Origin: VXPW01 sp965115815
GTDB taxonomy: Bacteria > Pseudomonadota > Alphaproteobacteria > TMED109
Length of the DNA: 64,000 bases
Reading direction: 5' to 3'
Assembly: GCA_965115815.1 (NCBI GenBank)
Contig: OZ220465.1
Span: 3,224,001 to 3,288,000, forward strand
Part shown: positions 18,074 through 28,938 of the stretch, in pieces
How the letters are laid out: each line of letters starts with the position of its first letter
Position numbering within the stretch: the stretch's first letter is position 1
The notes under the pieces: model-generated
The model's input: the letters and a program-made list of their open reading frames with translations, nothing else
The model's database searches: none
What the model was told of the DNA's origin: nothing
Position numbers and translations under genes: made by a program

Positions 18074-18843
18074 GCGCCCTCCCCGTCCGGACCCGGCCCG
18101 GCCCGCGCGACACGATCCTGTACCTTGACGGCGTGTCGGTGTCGTTCGACGGCTTCCGGGCGCTGAACGACCTGAGCCTCTATGTCGAGGCGGGCGAGCT
18201 GCGGGCGGTCATCGGTCCGAACGGCGCCGGCAAGACGACCCTGATGGACGTGGTCACCGGCAAGACCCGGCCGGACCGCGGCCGCGTCGAGTTCCGCGGC
18301 GGGACCGATCTCACCCGGCTGGACGAGGCAGCCATCGCCAACCTCGGCATCGGCCGGAAATTCCAGAAACCGACCGTGTTCGACGCGCTCACCGTCTTCG
18401 ACCACCTGGAATTGGCCCGTGCCGGCGTCCGAGGGGTCTTCGCCAGCCTGGTCTCCCAGCCGGATGCGGCCGCCCGCGCGCGCATCGACCGGGTGCTCGA
18501 GACCACGTACCTCGCCGCCCACCGCGACCGCCGGGCCGGCGAGCTGTCCCACGGCCAGAAGCAGTGGCTCGAGATCGGGATGCTGCTGATGCAGGATCCC
18601 GAACTGCTGCTGATCGACGAGCCGGCGGCCGGGATGACCGACGAGGAAACCGCGCAGACGGCGGAGCTCCTCGTCCGCATCGCCGGAGCGCGGTCGATCC
18701 TCGTGGTGGAACACGACATGGCCTTCGTGCGCGGTCTCGATTGCCGGGTCACCGTGCTGCACGAGGGGGCGGTGCTGGCCGAGGGGGCGCTCGAGGCCGT
18801 GCAGGACGATGCGCGGGTGATCGAAGTGTACCTGGGGCGCTAG
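18070..18843 (+). CDS. urtD: Urea ABC transporter ATPase UrtD
   Basis: A 257-residue LivG-type ATPase. Walker A is GPNGAGKT, the signature is LSHGQKQWLEI (the LSHGQ form used by UrtD), Walker B is LLLIDEP, and the switch histidine is in VEHDM. The phrase IGRKFQKPTVFDALTVFDHL is characteristic. The ATG at 18,070 overlaps the urtC stop and gives the usual N-terminal extension of about 18 residues before the first strand. urtE follows after 2 bases. Confidence 0.95.
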   Translation: MSALPVRTRPGPRDTILYLDGVSVSFDGFRALNDLSLYVEAGELRAVIGPNGAGKTTLMDVVTGKTRPDRGRVEFRGGTDLTRLDEAAIANLGIGRKFQKPTVFDALTVFDHLELARAGVRGVFASLVSQPDAAARARIDRVLETTYLAAHRDRRAGELSHGQKQWLEIGMLLMQDPELLLIDEPAAGMTDEETAQTAELLVRIAGARSILVVEHDMAFVRGLDCRVTVLHEGAVLAEGALEAVQDDARVIEVYLGR

Positions 18844-18845
18844 CC

Positions 18846-19541
18846 GTGCTGCGGGTCGAAGCCATCGATTGCCACTACGGCGCCAGCCGGGCGCTCCGGC
18901 GGGTCAGCCTGTCGGCTGCCCCCGGCCGCGTGACGTGCGTGATGGGACGCAACGGCGTGGGCAAGACGACCCTGCTCCGGGTCATCGCCGGCCGGCGCGC
19001 GGCGACGGCCGGACGCATCCTGTGGGAGGACGCCGACATCACCCGCCTTGCGGCCCACCGGCGCGCCGCCCGCGGCATCGCCTACGTCCCGCAGGGCCGC
19101 GAGATCTTTCCGCTGCTGAGCGTGCACGAGAACCTCCGCACGGGCTATGCCTCGCTCCCCCGGGCGGCCCGCACCCTGCCGGAAACGGTCTTCCGGATGT
19201 TTCCGGTCCTGCGCGACCTGCTCGGACGCCGCGGCGGCGACCTGTCCGGCGGCCAGCAGCAGCAGTTGGCGATTGCCCGGGCGCTGGTCATGCGGCCCCG
19301 CCTGCTCGTGCTCGACGAGCCGACCGAAGGGATCCAGCCGTCGATCATCAAGGAGATCGAACGGGTCATCCGAACCCTCGCGGCGCGCGGGGACATGGCC
19401 ATCCTCCTGGTCGAGCAGTACTTCGAGTTCGCGCGCGACCTCGCCGACGACTTTGCGGTCATGGAACGGGGCGAAGTCGTGCTGTCGGGCCCCGCCGAAA
19501 GCATGGTCGAGGCCGATGTCCGCCGCTACCTCACGATCTGA
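18846..19541 (+). CDS. urtE: Urea ABC transporter ATPase UrtE
   Basis: A 231-residue LivF-type ATPase, second motor subunit of the urea importer. Walker A is GRNGVGKTT, the UrtE-like phrase IAYVPQGREIFPLLSVHENL is present, the signature is LSGGQQQQLAIARAL and Walker B is LLVLDEPTEGIQPS. The GTG at 18,846 is the only start that leaves the first strand (LRVEAIDCHYG) intact. The urease genes begin 22 bases later, so transport and hydrolysis are probably one transcript. Confidence 0.95.
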   Translation: MLRVEAIDCHYGASRALRRVSLSAAPGRVTCVMGRNGVGKTTLLRVIAGRRAATAGRILWEDADITRLAAHRRAARGIAYVPQGREIFPLLSVHENLRTGYASLPRAARTLPETVFRMFPVLRDLLGRRGGDLSGGQQQQLAIARALVMRPRLLVLDEPTEGIQPSIIKEIERVIRTLAARGDMAILLVEQYFEFARDLADDFAVMERGEVVLSGPAESMVEADVRRYLTI

Positions 19542-19563
19542 TACTCCTGCTCCGGCGGGCGGC

Positions 19564-20376
19564 GTGCACGGCGTCGCCGAGGTCGGGTTTGCCGGCGCCG
19601 GTCCGGCCTCGCTGCGTCACCTGTACCAGCGGGCCCCGATGCGGATCCTGTTTCCGGCTCAGCCGGCCTCCGAGCCGCCCCTGGCCGTGCTCGTGACCAC
19701 CTCGGGCGGCCTGGTCGGAGGCGACCGGATCGAGGTCGTCGCGTCCGTCGCCGACGGGGCGGCCGCCGTCGTCTCGGCGCAGGCGGCGGAAAAGGTGTAC
19801 CGCTCGTCCGGCCCGGATTGCCGGGTCGACGTGCGTCTGCAGGCCGGCGCGGACACCTGGCTCGAGTGGCTGCCGCAGGAAACGATCCTGTTCGACCGGG
19901 CCCGGCTGCGCCGCCGGATCCGCATCGACCGGGCGCCGGGCGGCCGGGTGCTGGCCGGCGAGTTCCTGGTGCTGGGCCGGATCGCTTCGGGCGAGCGCAT
20001 GCGGCGCGGCCTGGTGCGCGAAGCGTGGGAGGTGCGCCGCGACGGAAGCCTCGTCTGGGCCGATGCGCTCCAGGTCGACGACGACCTTGCGGCCGTGATC
20101 GATCACCCGGCCGGATTCGGCGGGGCGCGGGCGCTGGCCTGCGCCGTCTATGCTGCGGACGACGCGTCCGCGCGGCAGCCGGAGGCCCGGCGGCGGCTCG
20201 TTCGTCTGCCGCCCGGGGTGCGGGCGGGGGCCACGCTCGTGAACGGCGTGCTCGTCGTGCGCTGGCTGGCGGAGCGCGGAGATGCGGTCCGCGCCGCGTT
20301 CGCGGAGTTCTGGTCCGGGTTCCGCGCCGGCGCGGGCGGTCGCTCCGCGGTCCTGCCGCGGCTTTGGCACGCCTGA
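19564..20376 (+). CDS. ureD: Urease accessory protein UreD
   Basis: About 270 residues. UreD forms the scaffold (with UreF and UreG) that loads nickel into urease. Family patterns include the start VAEVGFAGAGPASLRHLYQ, PLAVLVTTSGGLVGGDRIEV, VSAQAAEKVYRS, LEWLPQETILFD and VLAGEFLVLGR. The GTG at 19,564 fits best; an upstream open stretch overlaps urtE in another frame. The N-terminus is somewhat short for the family, so a start a few codons upstream without ATG/GTG cannot be fully excluded. ureA follows with a clear GGAGGA ribosome site. Confidence 0.9.
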   Translation: MHGVAEVGFAGAGPASLRHLYQRAPMRILFPAQPASEPPLAVLVTTSGGLVGGDRIEVVASVADGAAAVVSAQAAEKVYRSSGPDCRVDVRLQAGADTWLEWLPQETILFDRARLRRRIRIDRAPGGRVLAGEFLVLGRIASGERMRRGLVREAWEVRRDGSLVWADALQVDDDLAAVIDHPAGFGGARALACAVYAADDASARQPEARRRLVRLPPGVRAGATLVNGVLVVRWLAERGDAVRAAFAEFWSGFRAGAGGRSAVLPRLWHA

Positions 20377-20392
20377 TCGGAGGACCATCCGC

Positions 20393-20695
<303 letters not shown>

Positions 20696-20711
20696 TTCCG
20701 GAACCCCGGCG

Positions 20712-21023
20712 ATGATTCCCGGCGAAATCCGCCCCGCCCCGGGATCGCTGCTCCTCAATGCGGAAGCCGAAGCCGTCACGGTCACGGTGGCCAACACCGG
20801 CGACCGGCCGATTCAGGTCGGTTCGCACTACCATTTCCACGAAGTCAATGCCGCACTCGCATTCGACCGGGACGCGGCCCGCGGCCGACGCCTGGACATT
20901 CCGGCGGGCACCGCCACGCGGTTCGAGCCGGGCCAGCGGCGGGACGTCCGGCTCATCCCGTATGCCGGTGCGCGGATCGTGCGCGGGTTCCGGGCCCGGA
21001 TCCAGGGCCCCCTGGAGGACTAG
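20712..21023 (+). CDS. ureB: Urease beta subunit UreB
   Basis: A 103-residue beta subunit, separate rather than fused to UreA. Key patterns are MIPGEIRPAPGSLLLN, VANTGDRPIQVGSHYHFHE (core of the subunit), RLDIPAGTATRFEPG and YAGARIVRGF. It packs against UreA and UreC in the trimer of heterotrimers. The start ATG at 20,712 lies just before the conserved PGE, and ureC begins 3 bases after the stop. Confidence 0.97.
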   Translation: MIPGEIRPAPGSLLLNAEAEAVTVTVANTGDRPIQVGSHYHFHEVNAALAFDRDAARGRRLDIPAGTATRFEPGQRRDVRLIPYAGARIVRGFRARIQGPLED

Positions 21024-21026
21024 ACC

Positions 21027-22733
<1,707 letters not shown>

Positions 22734-22744
22734 GGGCGCCGTCG

Positions 22745-23206
22745 ATGCGACGCGCCGTCTCGATCCTGCGCCGGGGCGCCTGGATCCCGCGGCCGGATCA
22801 TCCGTCGGCCACCCTCGGGCACGAGGACCGACAGCGCCGCCGGATGCGGCTGCGGAGCGACGACGGCGAACCGCTGCTGCTCGACCTGGAGACTGTCCCT
22901 CGGCTGGAAGACGGCGACGGACTGGTGCTCGCCGACGGCCGGACCGTGCTGGTCCGGGCGGCGCCGGAAGCGGTCGTCGATATCCGCTGCGATTCCGCAG
23001 CCCATGCCGCCCGGATCGCCTGGCACATCGGCAACCGCCATGCGCCGCTGCAGGTCCTGGCCGACGGCGGCCTCCGGATCCGGAGCGATCACGTGCTGGC
23101 GGCGATGGCCGAGCGGCTGGGCGCGGTCACGACCCGGCGGCGGGCACCGTTTTCTCCGGAACCGGGTGCGTACGCCCCCGCCGTCCCCGGGCCGGACGGC
23201 CGCTAG
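22745..23206 (+). CDS. ureE: Urease accessory protein UreE
   Basis: A 153-residue nickel metallochaperone. The peptide-binding N-terminal domain (RMRLRSDDGEPLLLDL) and the metal-binding ferredoxin-like domain with HIGNRHAPLQ are present. The histidine-rich C-terminal tail of Klebsiella UreE is absent; the tail is short and proline-rich. The ATG at 22,745 follows ureC by 11 bases. ureF starts 8 bases after the stop. Confidence 0.92.
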   Translation: MRRAVSILRRGAWIPRPDHPSATLGHEDRQRRRMRLRSDDGEPLLLDLETVPRLEDGDGLVLADGRTVLVRAAPEAVVDIRCDSAAHAARIAWHIGNRHAPLQVLADGGLRIRSDHVLAAMAERLGAVTTRRRAPFSPEPGAYAPAVPGPDGR

Positions 23207-23214
23207 GACCGGCC

Positions 23215-23886
23215 ATGGAGACCGCCCGCCGCCTCATCCGCCTGATGGCATGGCTCAGCCCGTCCTTCCCGGTGGGGGCCTACGCGTACTCGCACGGACT
23301 CGAGTATGCCGTGGAGGCCGGCCTGGTCCGCGACCGGAGCGCGCTGGCCGCTTGGGTGCGCGGAATCCTGCAGTTCGGCTCGGCCCGGGTCGACGCCGAC
23401 CTCTTCCGCGAGACCTGGTGCGCCGTGCAGTCCGGCAATCCGGACCGGCTGGCCGGAATCGCAGACCTAGGGCGCGCCCTGCGCACGACGCGCGAGACCG
23501 CATCCGAGACAGCCGCACAGGGGGAGGCCTTCCACCATGCCGTGGCGGCGGCATGGGGTGGCAACGGGGCGGTGGCCGGCGGCCGGACCCTAGTGTACCC
23601 GATCGGCGTGGCCGCCGCCGTCGCCCGGGAGAACATCCCGCTCCGCGAGGGACTCGCCGCCTACCTGCACGCGCTGGCCGCGAACCTGGTATCGGCCGGG
23701 GTGCGGCTGATCCCGCTCGGCCAAGTCGCCGGCCAGCGCACGCTGGCCGGCCTCGAGGACGCCGTCCTCGCGGCGGCCGAGGCGGCCCTGCACCGGTCGC
23801 TCGACGACATCGGCGCGGCCGCGCCGGTCGTCGACTGGACGTCCGCACAGCACGAAACCCAGTACACGAGGTTGTTCCGATCATGA
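23215..23886 (+). CDS. ureF: Urease accessory protein UreF
   Basis: A 223-residue all-helical protein that acts as a checkpoint for the GTPase UreG in the UreDFG complex. The typical start LIRLMAWLSPSFPVGAYAYSHGLE is clear, with TRETASETAAQGEAF in the middle and the C-terminal AQHETQYTRLFRS. The stop overlaps the ureG ATG by 4 bases. Confidence 0.94.
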   Translation: METARRLIRLMAWLSPSFPVGAYAYSHGLEYAVEAGLVRDRSALAAWVRGILQFGSARVDADLFRETWCAVQSGNPDRLAGIADLGRALRTTRETASETAAQGEAFHHAVAAAWGGNGAVAGGRTLVYPIGVAAAVARENIPLREGLAAYLHALAANLVSAGVRLIPLGQVAGQRTLAGLEDAVLAAAEAALHRSLDDIGAAAPVVDWTSAQHETQYTRLFRS

Positions 23887-24566
23887 CCGCTCCCTTCCGC
23901 GTCGGCATCGGCGGACCGGTCGGCTCCGGCAAGACCGCCCTGCTGGACGGCCTGTGCAAGACCCTGCGCGGCGCCTACGACCTTGCCGCCATCACCAACG
24001 ACATCTACACCCGCGAGGATGCCGAGTTCCTGATCCGTTCCGGCGCCCTTGGCCCGGAGCGGATCCGGGGCGTGGAAACCGGCGGCTGTCCGCATACCGC
24101 GATTCGCGAGGACGCGTCGATGAACTTGGCCGCGATCGCGGAGATGCAGGCCGCCTTCCCGGATCTCGACGTGGTGTTCGTGGAATCCGGCGGCGACAAT
24201 CTGGCCGCGACCTTCTCGCCGGAACTCGTCGACCTGACGATCTACGTGATCGACGTCTCGGCCGGCGACAAGATCCCGCGCAAGGGCGGACCCGGAATCA
24301 CGCGGTCCGACCTGCTGATCATCAACAAGACCGACCTCGCGCCGCTGGTCGGTGCGGATCTCGGCGTGATGGACCGCGACGCGAGACGGATGCGGGGGTC
24401 CCGACCCTTCCTGTTCGCCCGGATCAAGCATGGTGAGGGGGTGCGAGCGGTGGCCGACTTCATCGTGGAGTCTGGAGGACTGGCGCCGGGACCGGACTGG
24501 CCGGGAGGGGCTGCCGGCCGGCAGCGGGGAGCGGCTCCGCGCCTTCCCGCCCGCGATTCCGGGTGA
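23883..24566 (+). CDS. ureG: Urease accessory GTPase UreG
   Basis: A 227-residue SIMIBI-class GTPase delivering nickel to UreC. P-loop GGPVGSGKT at residues 10-18, the metal-binding CPH motif in ETGGCPHTAIRED, FVESGGDNLAATFSPEL and the guanine-specificity NKTDLAP are all present. The family usually ends soon after VADFIVESGGL; here about 25 extra, glycine/arginine-rich residues follow. The stop lies just before a decayed IS5 element, so the tail may reflect read-through into insertion-border sequence. Confidence 0.95.
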   Translation: MTAPFRVGIGGPVGSGKTALLDGLCKTLRGAYDLAAITNDIYTREDAEFLIRSGALGPERIRGVETGGCPHTAIREDASMNLAAIAEMQAAFPDLDVVFVESGGDNLAATFSPELVDLTIYVIDVSAGDKIPRKGGPGITRSDLLIINKTDLAPLVGADLGVMDRDARRMRGSRPFLFARIKHGEGVRAVADFIVESGGLAPGPDWPGGAAGRQRGAAPRLPARDSG

Positions 24567-24698
24567 GAGCCTGTGCGGAAACTATGGAGCGGCCCCGATG
24601 CCCGCTTCTACGATGTGACCGGCACCGACCTCGGGAGGATGGTCAGGGCTGGAAGCGAGACCGCTCGTGCGAAGGATCCGCGTCGGGGGGATCGCTTC

Positions 24699-25493
24699 GA
24701 GAGCGATCGGACCGACGCGGAAGGGACTCGTCTGGAGCCGCGGCTTCCGGCACCGTCGTCGACGGGCCGTCCCCGTGAGGTAGACCTGCGCGAAGGGGTG
24801 CATGCGCGGCGGTACCCGTGGATGACGGGTTGCCAGTGGCGTGCGCTCCCGCTTGGTTTTCCTGCGATTTCGACGGTCCGGTACTACGGTTGCCGATGGC
24901 GGGACCGGGGTCTGTATGGGGATCTCGTGGCGGCGTTGCGGGGTCCGGCCCGGGAGCGGGAGGGCCGGCGTTCGACGACGACGGCGGGGGTGATCGACCG
25001 TCCGTCCGTGAAAACGACGGAGAGCGGTGGGCCGAGCGGCTAGGACGGCGGGAAAAAGATCCAGGGGAGAAAGCGGCACGCGGGAGTCGACACCCTCGGG
25101 CTCCCCCTGGTCCTGCACGTGCACCCCGCCAACGTGCCGGATCGGGAGGGTGCGCCGGCGGTCCTCGCCGAACTGCGAACGACCCTGCCGAGCTTGCAGA
25201 AGGTCTGGGCAGACGGAGGGTACAGCGGTCCCCAACGGGCCCGGGCCGCGAGGCCGGACGCCCCGAACCTCGAGATCGTGACCAAACCCAAGGAACCGAA
25301 GGGTTTCGAGGTGCTTCCGCGACACTGGATCGTCGAGCGGTGGTTCGGCCGGCTGGGCCGCTGCCGACGTCTGGCGAAGGACGATGAACGACGGCTGGAG
25401 AGCTCGCGGGCAGGGCTGCAACGGGCCGTGATCCGCATCCTGGTGCGCCGCCTCGGACGGGCCGAAACTCTCGGAAAAACCGCAAACTACTGA
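24699..25493 (+). pseudogene. IS5-family transposase with an internal stop
   Basis: A single frame reads as an IS5-type (IS427-like) transposase: LREGVHARRYPWMTGCQW RALP at the N-terminus, IDRPSVKTTESGGPSG with the first Asp, WADGGYSG with the second, and HWIVERWFGRLGRCRRLAKD with the Glu. One TAG at 25,041-25,043 stands where the family has tyrosine in SGGPSGYD, so a one-base change probably killed it. The N-terminal start is uncertain. It lies immediately downstream of ureG, in the same direction. Confidence 0.8.
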
Positions 25494-25531
25494 TTATATG
25501 AAGTTTTGAACCATGCCCTGAAGCCATCTGT

Positions 25532-25552
25532 ATCTGAATCGCAGATTCAGAT
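25532..25552. terminator. Perfect 9-bp hairpin of unknown role
   Basis: ATCTGAATC, a 3-base loop GCA, then GATTCAGAT. The stem has no T-run after it, so it is not a standard terminator. It may instead belong to the border of the IS5 remnant just upstream. The following 250 bases to 25,808 contain no gene. Confidence 0.35.
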
Positions 25553-25808
25553 ATCGCACCCCAGCCATGGTGTTTTCCAACCTCGCACAACCGGGGCGCG
25601 CACCCACAGGGGCAGGTCCGCTCGACTCACCCGGTTTTTCGTGATCCCGGCCCGCTCGCACGGAAGGTGCTCAGAGGATTTGTTCGCAAATGGGTTCCAT
25701 GACATCGTCGGCCAATGGTTGCGGCATTTGCGGTTCGCCGTGGTAGGATAGGTGTCGTGGTAGAATCGGTATTGTCCGTGGTGTTGGGTCGGCAACTAGC
25801 GTGAGACC

Positions 25809-26207
25809 ATGGGAAACGCACCGGACAACCACGAACTCGACAAGCGGGTTGCCGTGCTGGAGGAGAAGATGAACACCCTGCAAGCCAGCCTCGCAAGCAC
25901 CCTCAACGCGTTCCGGGCGGACGGCGAAAGGCGGCGGGCGGGCCTCGAAAGCACCCTCAACGCGTTCCGGGCAGACGGCGAAAGGCGGCGGGCGGGCATC
26001 GAAAGCACCCTCAACGCGTTCCGGGCGGACAGCGAAAGGCTGCGGACGGACATTGAGAGGCTACGGACGGACGCAGCAAGGGACCGGGCGGATGCGGAAA
26101 AGCGCTTGGTTGCCAACCTGCGATGGCAGACCGGGATCTGGCTTGCAACCGCAGCCGCCATTTTCGGCTTCATGGGTTTCATCGCAAGATCGGTCGGCGC
26201 GATCTAG
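25809..26207 (+). CDS. Small coiled-coil membrane protein with 18-residue tandem repeats
   Basis: 132 residues. An acidic start with a predicted coiled coil (ELDKRVAVLEEKMNTLQASL) leads into three tandem 18-residue units of the form STLNAFRADGERRRAGLE (54-bp DNA repeats starting at 25,896, 25,950 and 26,004; the third diverges into RLRTDIERLRTD). A single membrane segment lies near the C-terminus (WLATAAAIFGFMGFIA). It resembles short coiled-coil/TM proteins of unknown function. The stop codon TAG is the exact insertion site of a 251-bp miniature element and is kept by the TA duplication. It is bordered by mobile DNA on both sides. Confidence 0.6.
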   Translation: MGNAPDNHELDKRVAVLEEKMNTLQASLASTLNAFRADGERRRAGLESTLNAFRADGERRRAGIESTLNAFRADSERLRTDIERLRTDAARDRADAEKRLVANLRWQTGIWLATAAAIFGFMGFIARSVGAI

Positions 26208-26455
26208 TAGTACGGAAATGTTGGATTGGGGGCTGCAGGCATGAGCTGGCCCCGATGCTCAGACCTGACACCTGATCCATAGAGGCCTAATAATCCCATT
26301 GTGTTCTTTATCTGATCCTTAGAAGCGGTGCGAGAATCTCAGCGAACAGCCCGGTTCCAGCGGGTGCCGACACGGGGCCGACACGCACCGACACGGACCG
26401 ACACGGAAATACCGCCCCATCCTGCAGCCATCAATGCAACGTCGGTGGACTACTA
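26205..26455 (+). repeat. MITE-B copy 1 (251 bp, IS630-end derivative)
   Basis: First of three copies. The ends resemble those of the IS630 copies nearby (TAGTAGTACGGAA at the left and a CTACTAG ending at the right), and it lies in a CTAG target with TA duplicated. The interior has no coding sequence but keeps the decamer-type repeats related to CCGACACGGA near the right end. It interrupts the stop codon of the coiled-coil gene without changing it. Confidence 0.75.
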
Positions 26456-27226
26456 GTCATCCACCAACGTTGTATTGAATTGCGATGTGCGGCATCCTCG
26501 TTCGTAACTAGTAGTACGGAAACGTTGAACTGATGACAGTATTCTGGCAAGATTTCCGTGTCGGTGCGTGTCGGTCCCGTGTCGGTGCGTGTCGGTGCGT
26601 GTCGGTGCGTGTCGGTGCGTGTCGGTGCGCGTGAGCGCCCGATCGGCACGGCGCTTTCTTGTTCATCCCCACCGACCCGATGCCGAACATGCAGGCGCTC
26701 ATGCTCTCTTGGGGATCGGACGGATCCGGTTTCCGGGAACCGAGCCTGTCTGCAGGGGTTCGGTGCGGGGATCGGAGTGGATCATGGCCAACCCTCAGGG
26801 TAGGAAGCTCTATCGAGTGCGCCTTTCGGCGCCGGAGCGCCGGGAACTCCAGGCGATCGTCGACGGTACCGGAGCCGCCTGGCGTCGTCGTCGGGCGCAG
26901 ATTCTCCTGATGGCGGACGAAGGGCGCGACGGCGGCAAACTCCGGGATGTGGACATCGCGCGCGGCCTGGGCATCGGCGCCTCGACGGTCGAACGCCTGC
27001 GCAAGCGCTGTGTTCTGGAAGGTCTGGAGGCCGCCCTCCGCCGCCGGGAGCAGGAGAACCGCCGACCGAAACTCCTGGACGGGGCGAAGGAAGCGAAGCT
27101 GGTGGCTCGGGCCTGTTCTTCCCCGCCCGAAGGTTGTGTTCGCTGGACGCTGAAGCTGCTGGCCGGTCGTCGGATGGAGATGGAGATCGTCGAGAGCATC
27201 TCGAAAGAAACGGTACGGGTAACTAC

Positions 27227-28705
27227 TCACCCCTTGTTGGGGTCGGGTTGGCCATAGTGCTCGTTGAGGATGTCTGCGGCCTTTCCGTCGAGGGCGATGT
27301 GGATGGCGACGAGAGGGTTGTAGCCGAGTGCCTCCATGGAGGTGAGGAAGCTGGAGCCTCGGCACCATGCGGTTGCGTGGAGCATGGTGCGGAAACATCC
27401 GGACACTTTGATCTTGACCTTGGTCATTCGGATCTTCTGTTCTCCGGCATTGTTGGTGAAGCTGACGTCGGGGTCCTTCATGAAGCGGAGGACGGACGTC
27501 TCGTGTTTCACGAGACGTTCATGCAGGTTGTGGGCGTCGGACTTTGCGATGCGTCCCCGGGTTCCTTTCGTCCGCGGCGGGATATCGGGCAACTCCTTGG
27601 CGCCTTGGGTGAGGAGGGTGCGGTAGCGCTTGCGCACGGCCCGGCGGTCGGTCTCGTTCAAGGCCTTGGATGCGCTCTGGCCGACCCTGTGGCAGACCTC
27701 GCGCAGCAGGCTCTTCATCAATCGCGCCCAGCGGTAGCCGTTGGACTCGACGACGAAGGCCAGTTCGCGCAGCAGGTGGCTGCCGCACAGCTGGTGGCGG
27801 CACTGCTCGTAGCCCATGTACGCAGCCCAGCAGTCGTGGACCAGGACGCCCTGGTAGCGCGGGAGGATGCCGATCTCTTCGATCGCCTCCCGACCGCGCT
27901 TGCGGTGCGGGAACTTCACGGTCAGGGTCCCGTCGGTGACGACATGGAGCCATTGGGTCTTGCCGGCGACCCGGAATCCGGTCTCATCGACATGCAAGGC
28001 CGGGCGTTGCAGGAGATGGGCCACGGCGACCTCCTCCCAAGATGCGAGCGCATCCTGAAAGCGCCGGACATAGCCGAGGCAGGTCGCCTCGGAGAGCCTG
28101 ATGCCGGAGATCGCGTGCACGAGCGAGACGGCACGGCGCAGGGACAGCATCTGGGCGATCAGCAGGTTGAGGACCAAGGCCTGGATGCGGACACCGTACT
28201 GCACGGGCCCCGGCATGAGGTCTGGGAACCGGCCCTTGGTCCGGGCCCGGCACTTCGGGCATTCCTTGATCTCGGCGTCGACGCGGCGCTCGACGACTTC
28301 GAACACGAGGTCGTAGAGGACGCGGCGCTCCCGATCGACGGGGTCGACGTCGTCGAGGTCGGCGCCGCAGGCGTCGCAGGCATCGATGGTGATCGTCTCC
28401 TTGACGGTGGTCGTGCGCCGGTGGCCGCCCGTCTGCGGGTTCGGCTTCGGGCCCTTGCCGTGGCTCCCGGTGCGCCGCGCGCTCTCGTCCTTGTCCGTCT
28501 GGGACGGCGGCAGACCGGAGTTCCGACTCGTCTTGCGCGTGGTCTTCTCCATGAGCACGGCCAGCAGCAGCTGGAGCAGCATCAGCAGGCCGCGGAAGAG
28601 CGCCTCGCACTCCGGGTGGACCTTGCCTTGCGTGCGGAGATCCTGGAACCGCTTCTGGAAGGCGTCGACCTCCTGGCGCAGGGAGGTGCCGGCGACGCTC
28701 GTCAT
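27227..28705 (-). CDS. tnpC: IS66 transposase TnpC
   Basis: A 492-residue IS66 transposase. N-terminal helical region (QEVDAFQKRFQDLRTQGK) and a low-complexity linker (SRNSGLPPSQTDKDESAR) are followed by a zinc-binding region (CDACGADLDD and CPKCRARTKG), then the catalytic core with HVDETGFRV, HDCWAAYMGY and the Glu in SFTNNAGEQKIRM. No TnpA or TnpB helper is visible. The start ATG overlaps the stop of the short upstream ORF (ATGA). It looks intact and nearly identical to the copy at 43,186. Confidence 0.92.
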   Translation of the reverse strand: MTSVAGTSLRQEVDAFQKRFQDLRTQGKVHPECEALFRGLLMLLQLLLAVLMEKTTRKTSRNSGLPPSQTDKDESARRTGSHGKGPKPNPQTGGHRRTTTVKETITIDACDACGADLDDVDPVDRERRVLYDLVFEVVERRVDAEIKECPKCRARTKGRFPDLMPGPVQYGVRIQALVLNLLIAQMLSLRRAVSLVHAISGIRLSEATCLGYVRRFQDALASWEEVAVAHLLQRPALHVDETGFRVAGKTQWLHVVTDGTLTVKFPHRKRGREAIEEIGILPRYQGVLVHDCWAAYMGYEQCRHQLCGSHLLRELAFVVESNGYRWARLMKSLLREVCHRVGQSASKALNETDRRAVRKRYRTLLTQGAKELPDIPPRTKGTRGRIAKSDAHNLHERLVKHETSVLRFMKDPDVSFTNNAGEQKIRMTKVKIKVSGCFRTMLHATAWCRGSSFLTSMEALGYNPLVAIHIALDGKAADILNEHYGQPDPNKG

Positions 28706-28938
28706 CCCGACGCCTCCACCGCCCGGACGGCCGCCCGCACGGCGAACCGCTCGCCTTCGGGCATCGTCCGGTAGCGCCGCGCCGGCGGCGGGCGCGTCAG
28801 GATGCCGCGGCGCTCCAAGGTCTCCAGCATCCCGAGGCCGGCCCCAACCCTGGAGCCGCCCTTTGCTGTCGTCCAGTGAAGGTGCTCGCAGCGGCCCGAA
28901 CAGGGGGTCGACTTCAGGTCGATGATTCGCTGGTCCAT
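28702..28938 (-). CDS. Short IS66 passenger ORF, deletion derivative of a DUF4338-like gene
   Basis: 78 residues ending in an ATGA overlap with tnpC. The N-terminal part (CEHLHWTTAKGG, then LGMLETLERRGILTRPP) resembles the N-terminal region of DUF4338/DruA-like proteins (LCEHLGW..., short helix, RGLIxLPP). The remainder (RTMPEGERFAVRAAVRAVEASG) is the conserved end that abuts tnpC. In IS66 copy 2 the same region is longer and frameshifted, so this small ORF is an internal-deletion product. The DUF4338 link is an inference from short matches. Confidence 0.4.
   Translation of the reverse strand: MDQRIIDLKSTPCSGRCEHLHWTTAKGGSRVGAGLGMLETLERRGILTRPPPARRYRTMPEGERFAVRAAVRAVEASG

Noticed and set aside
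26555..26632. Regular short repeats that might look like a CRISPR array.
   Set aside because: The units are contiguous 10-bp repeats without spacers and lie inside an IS630 end.
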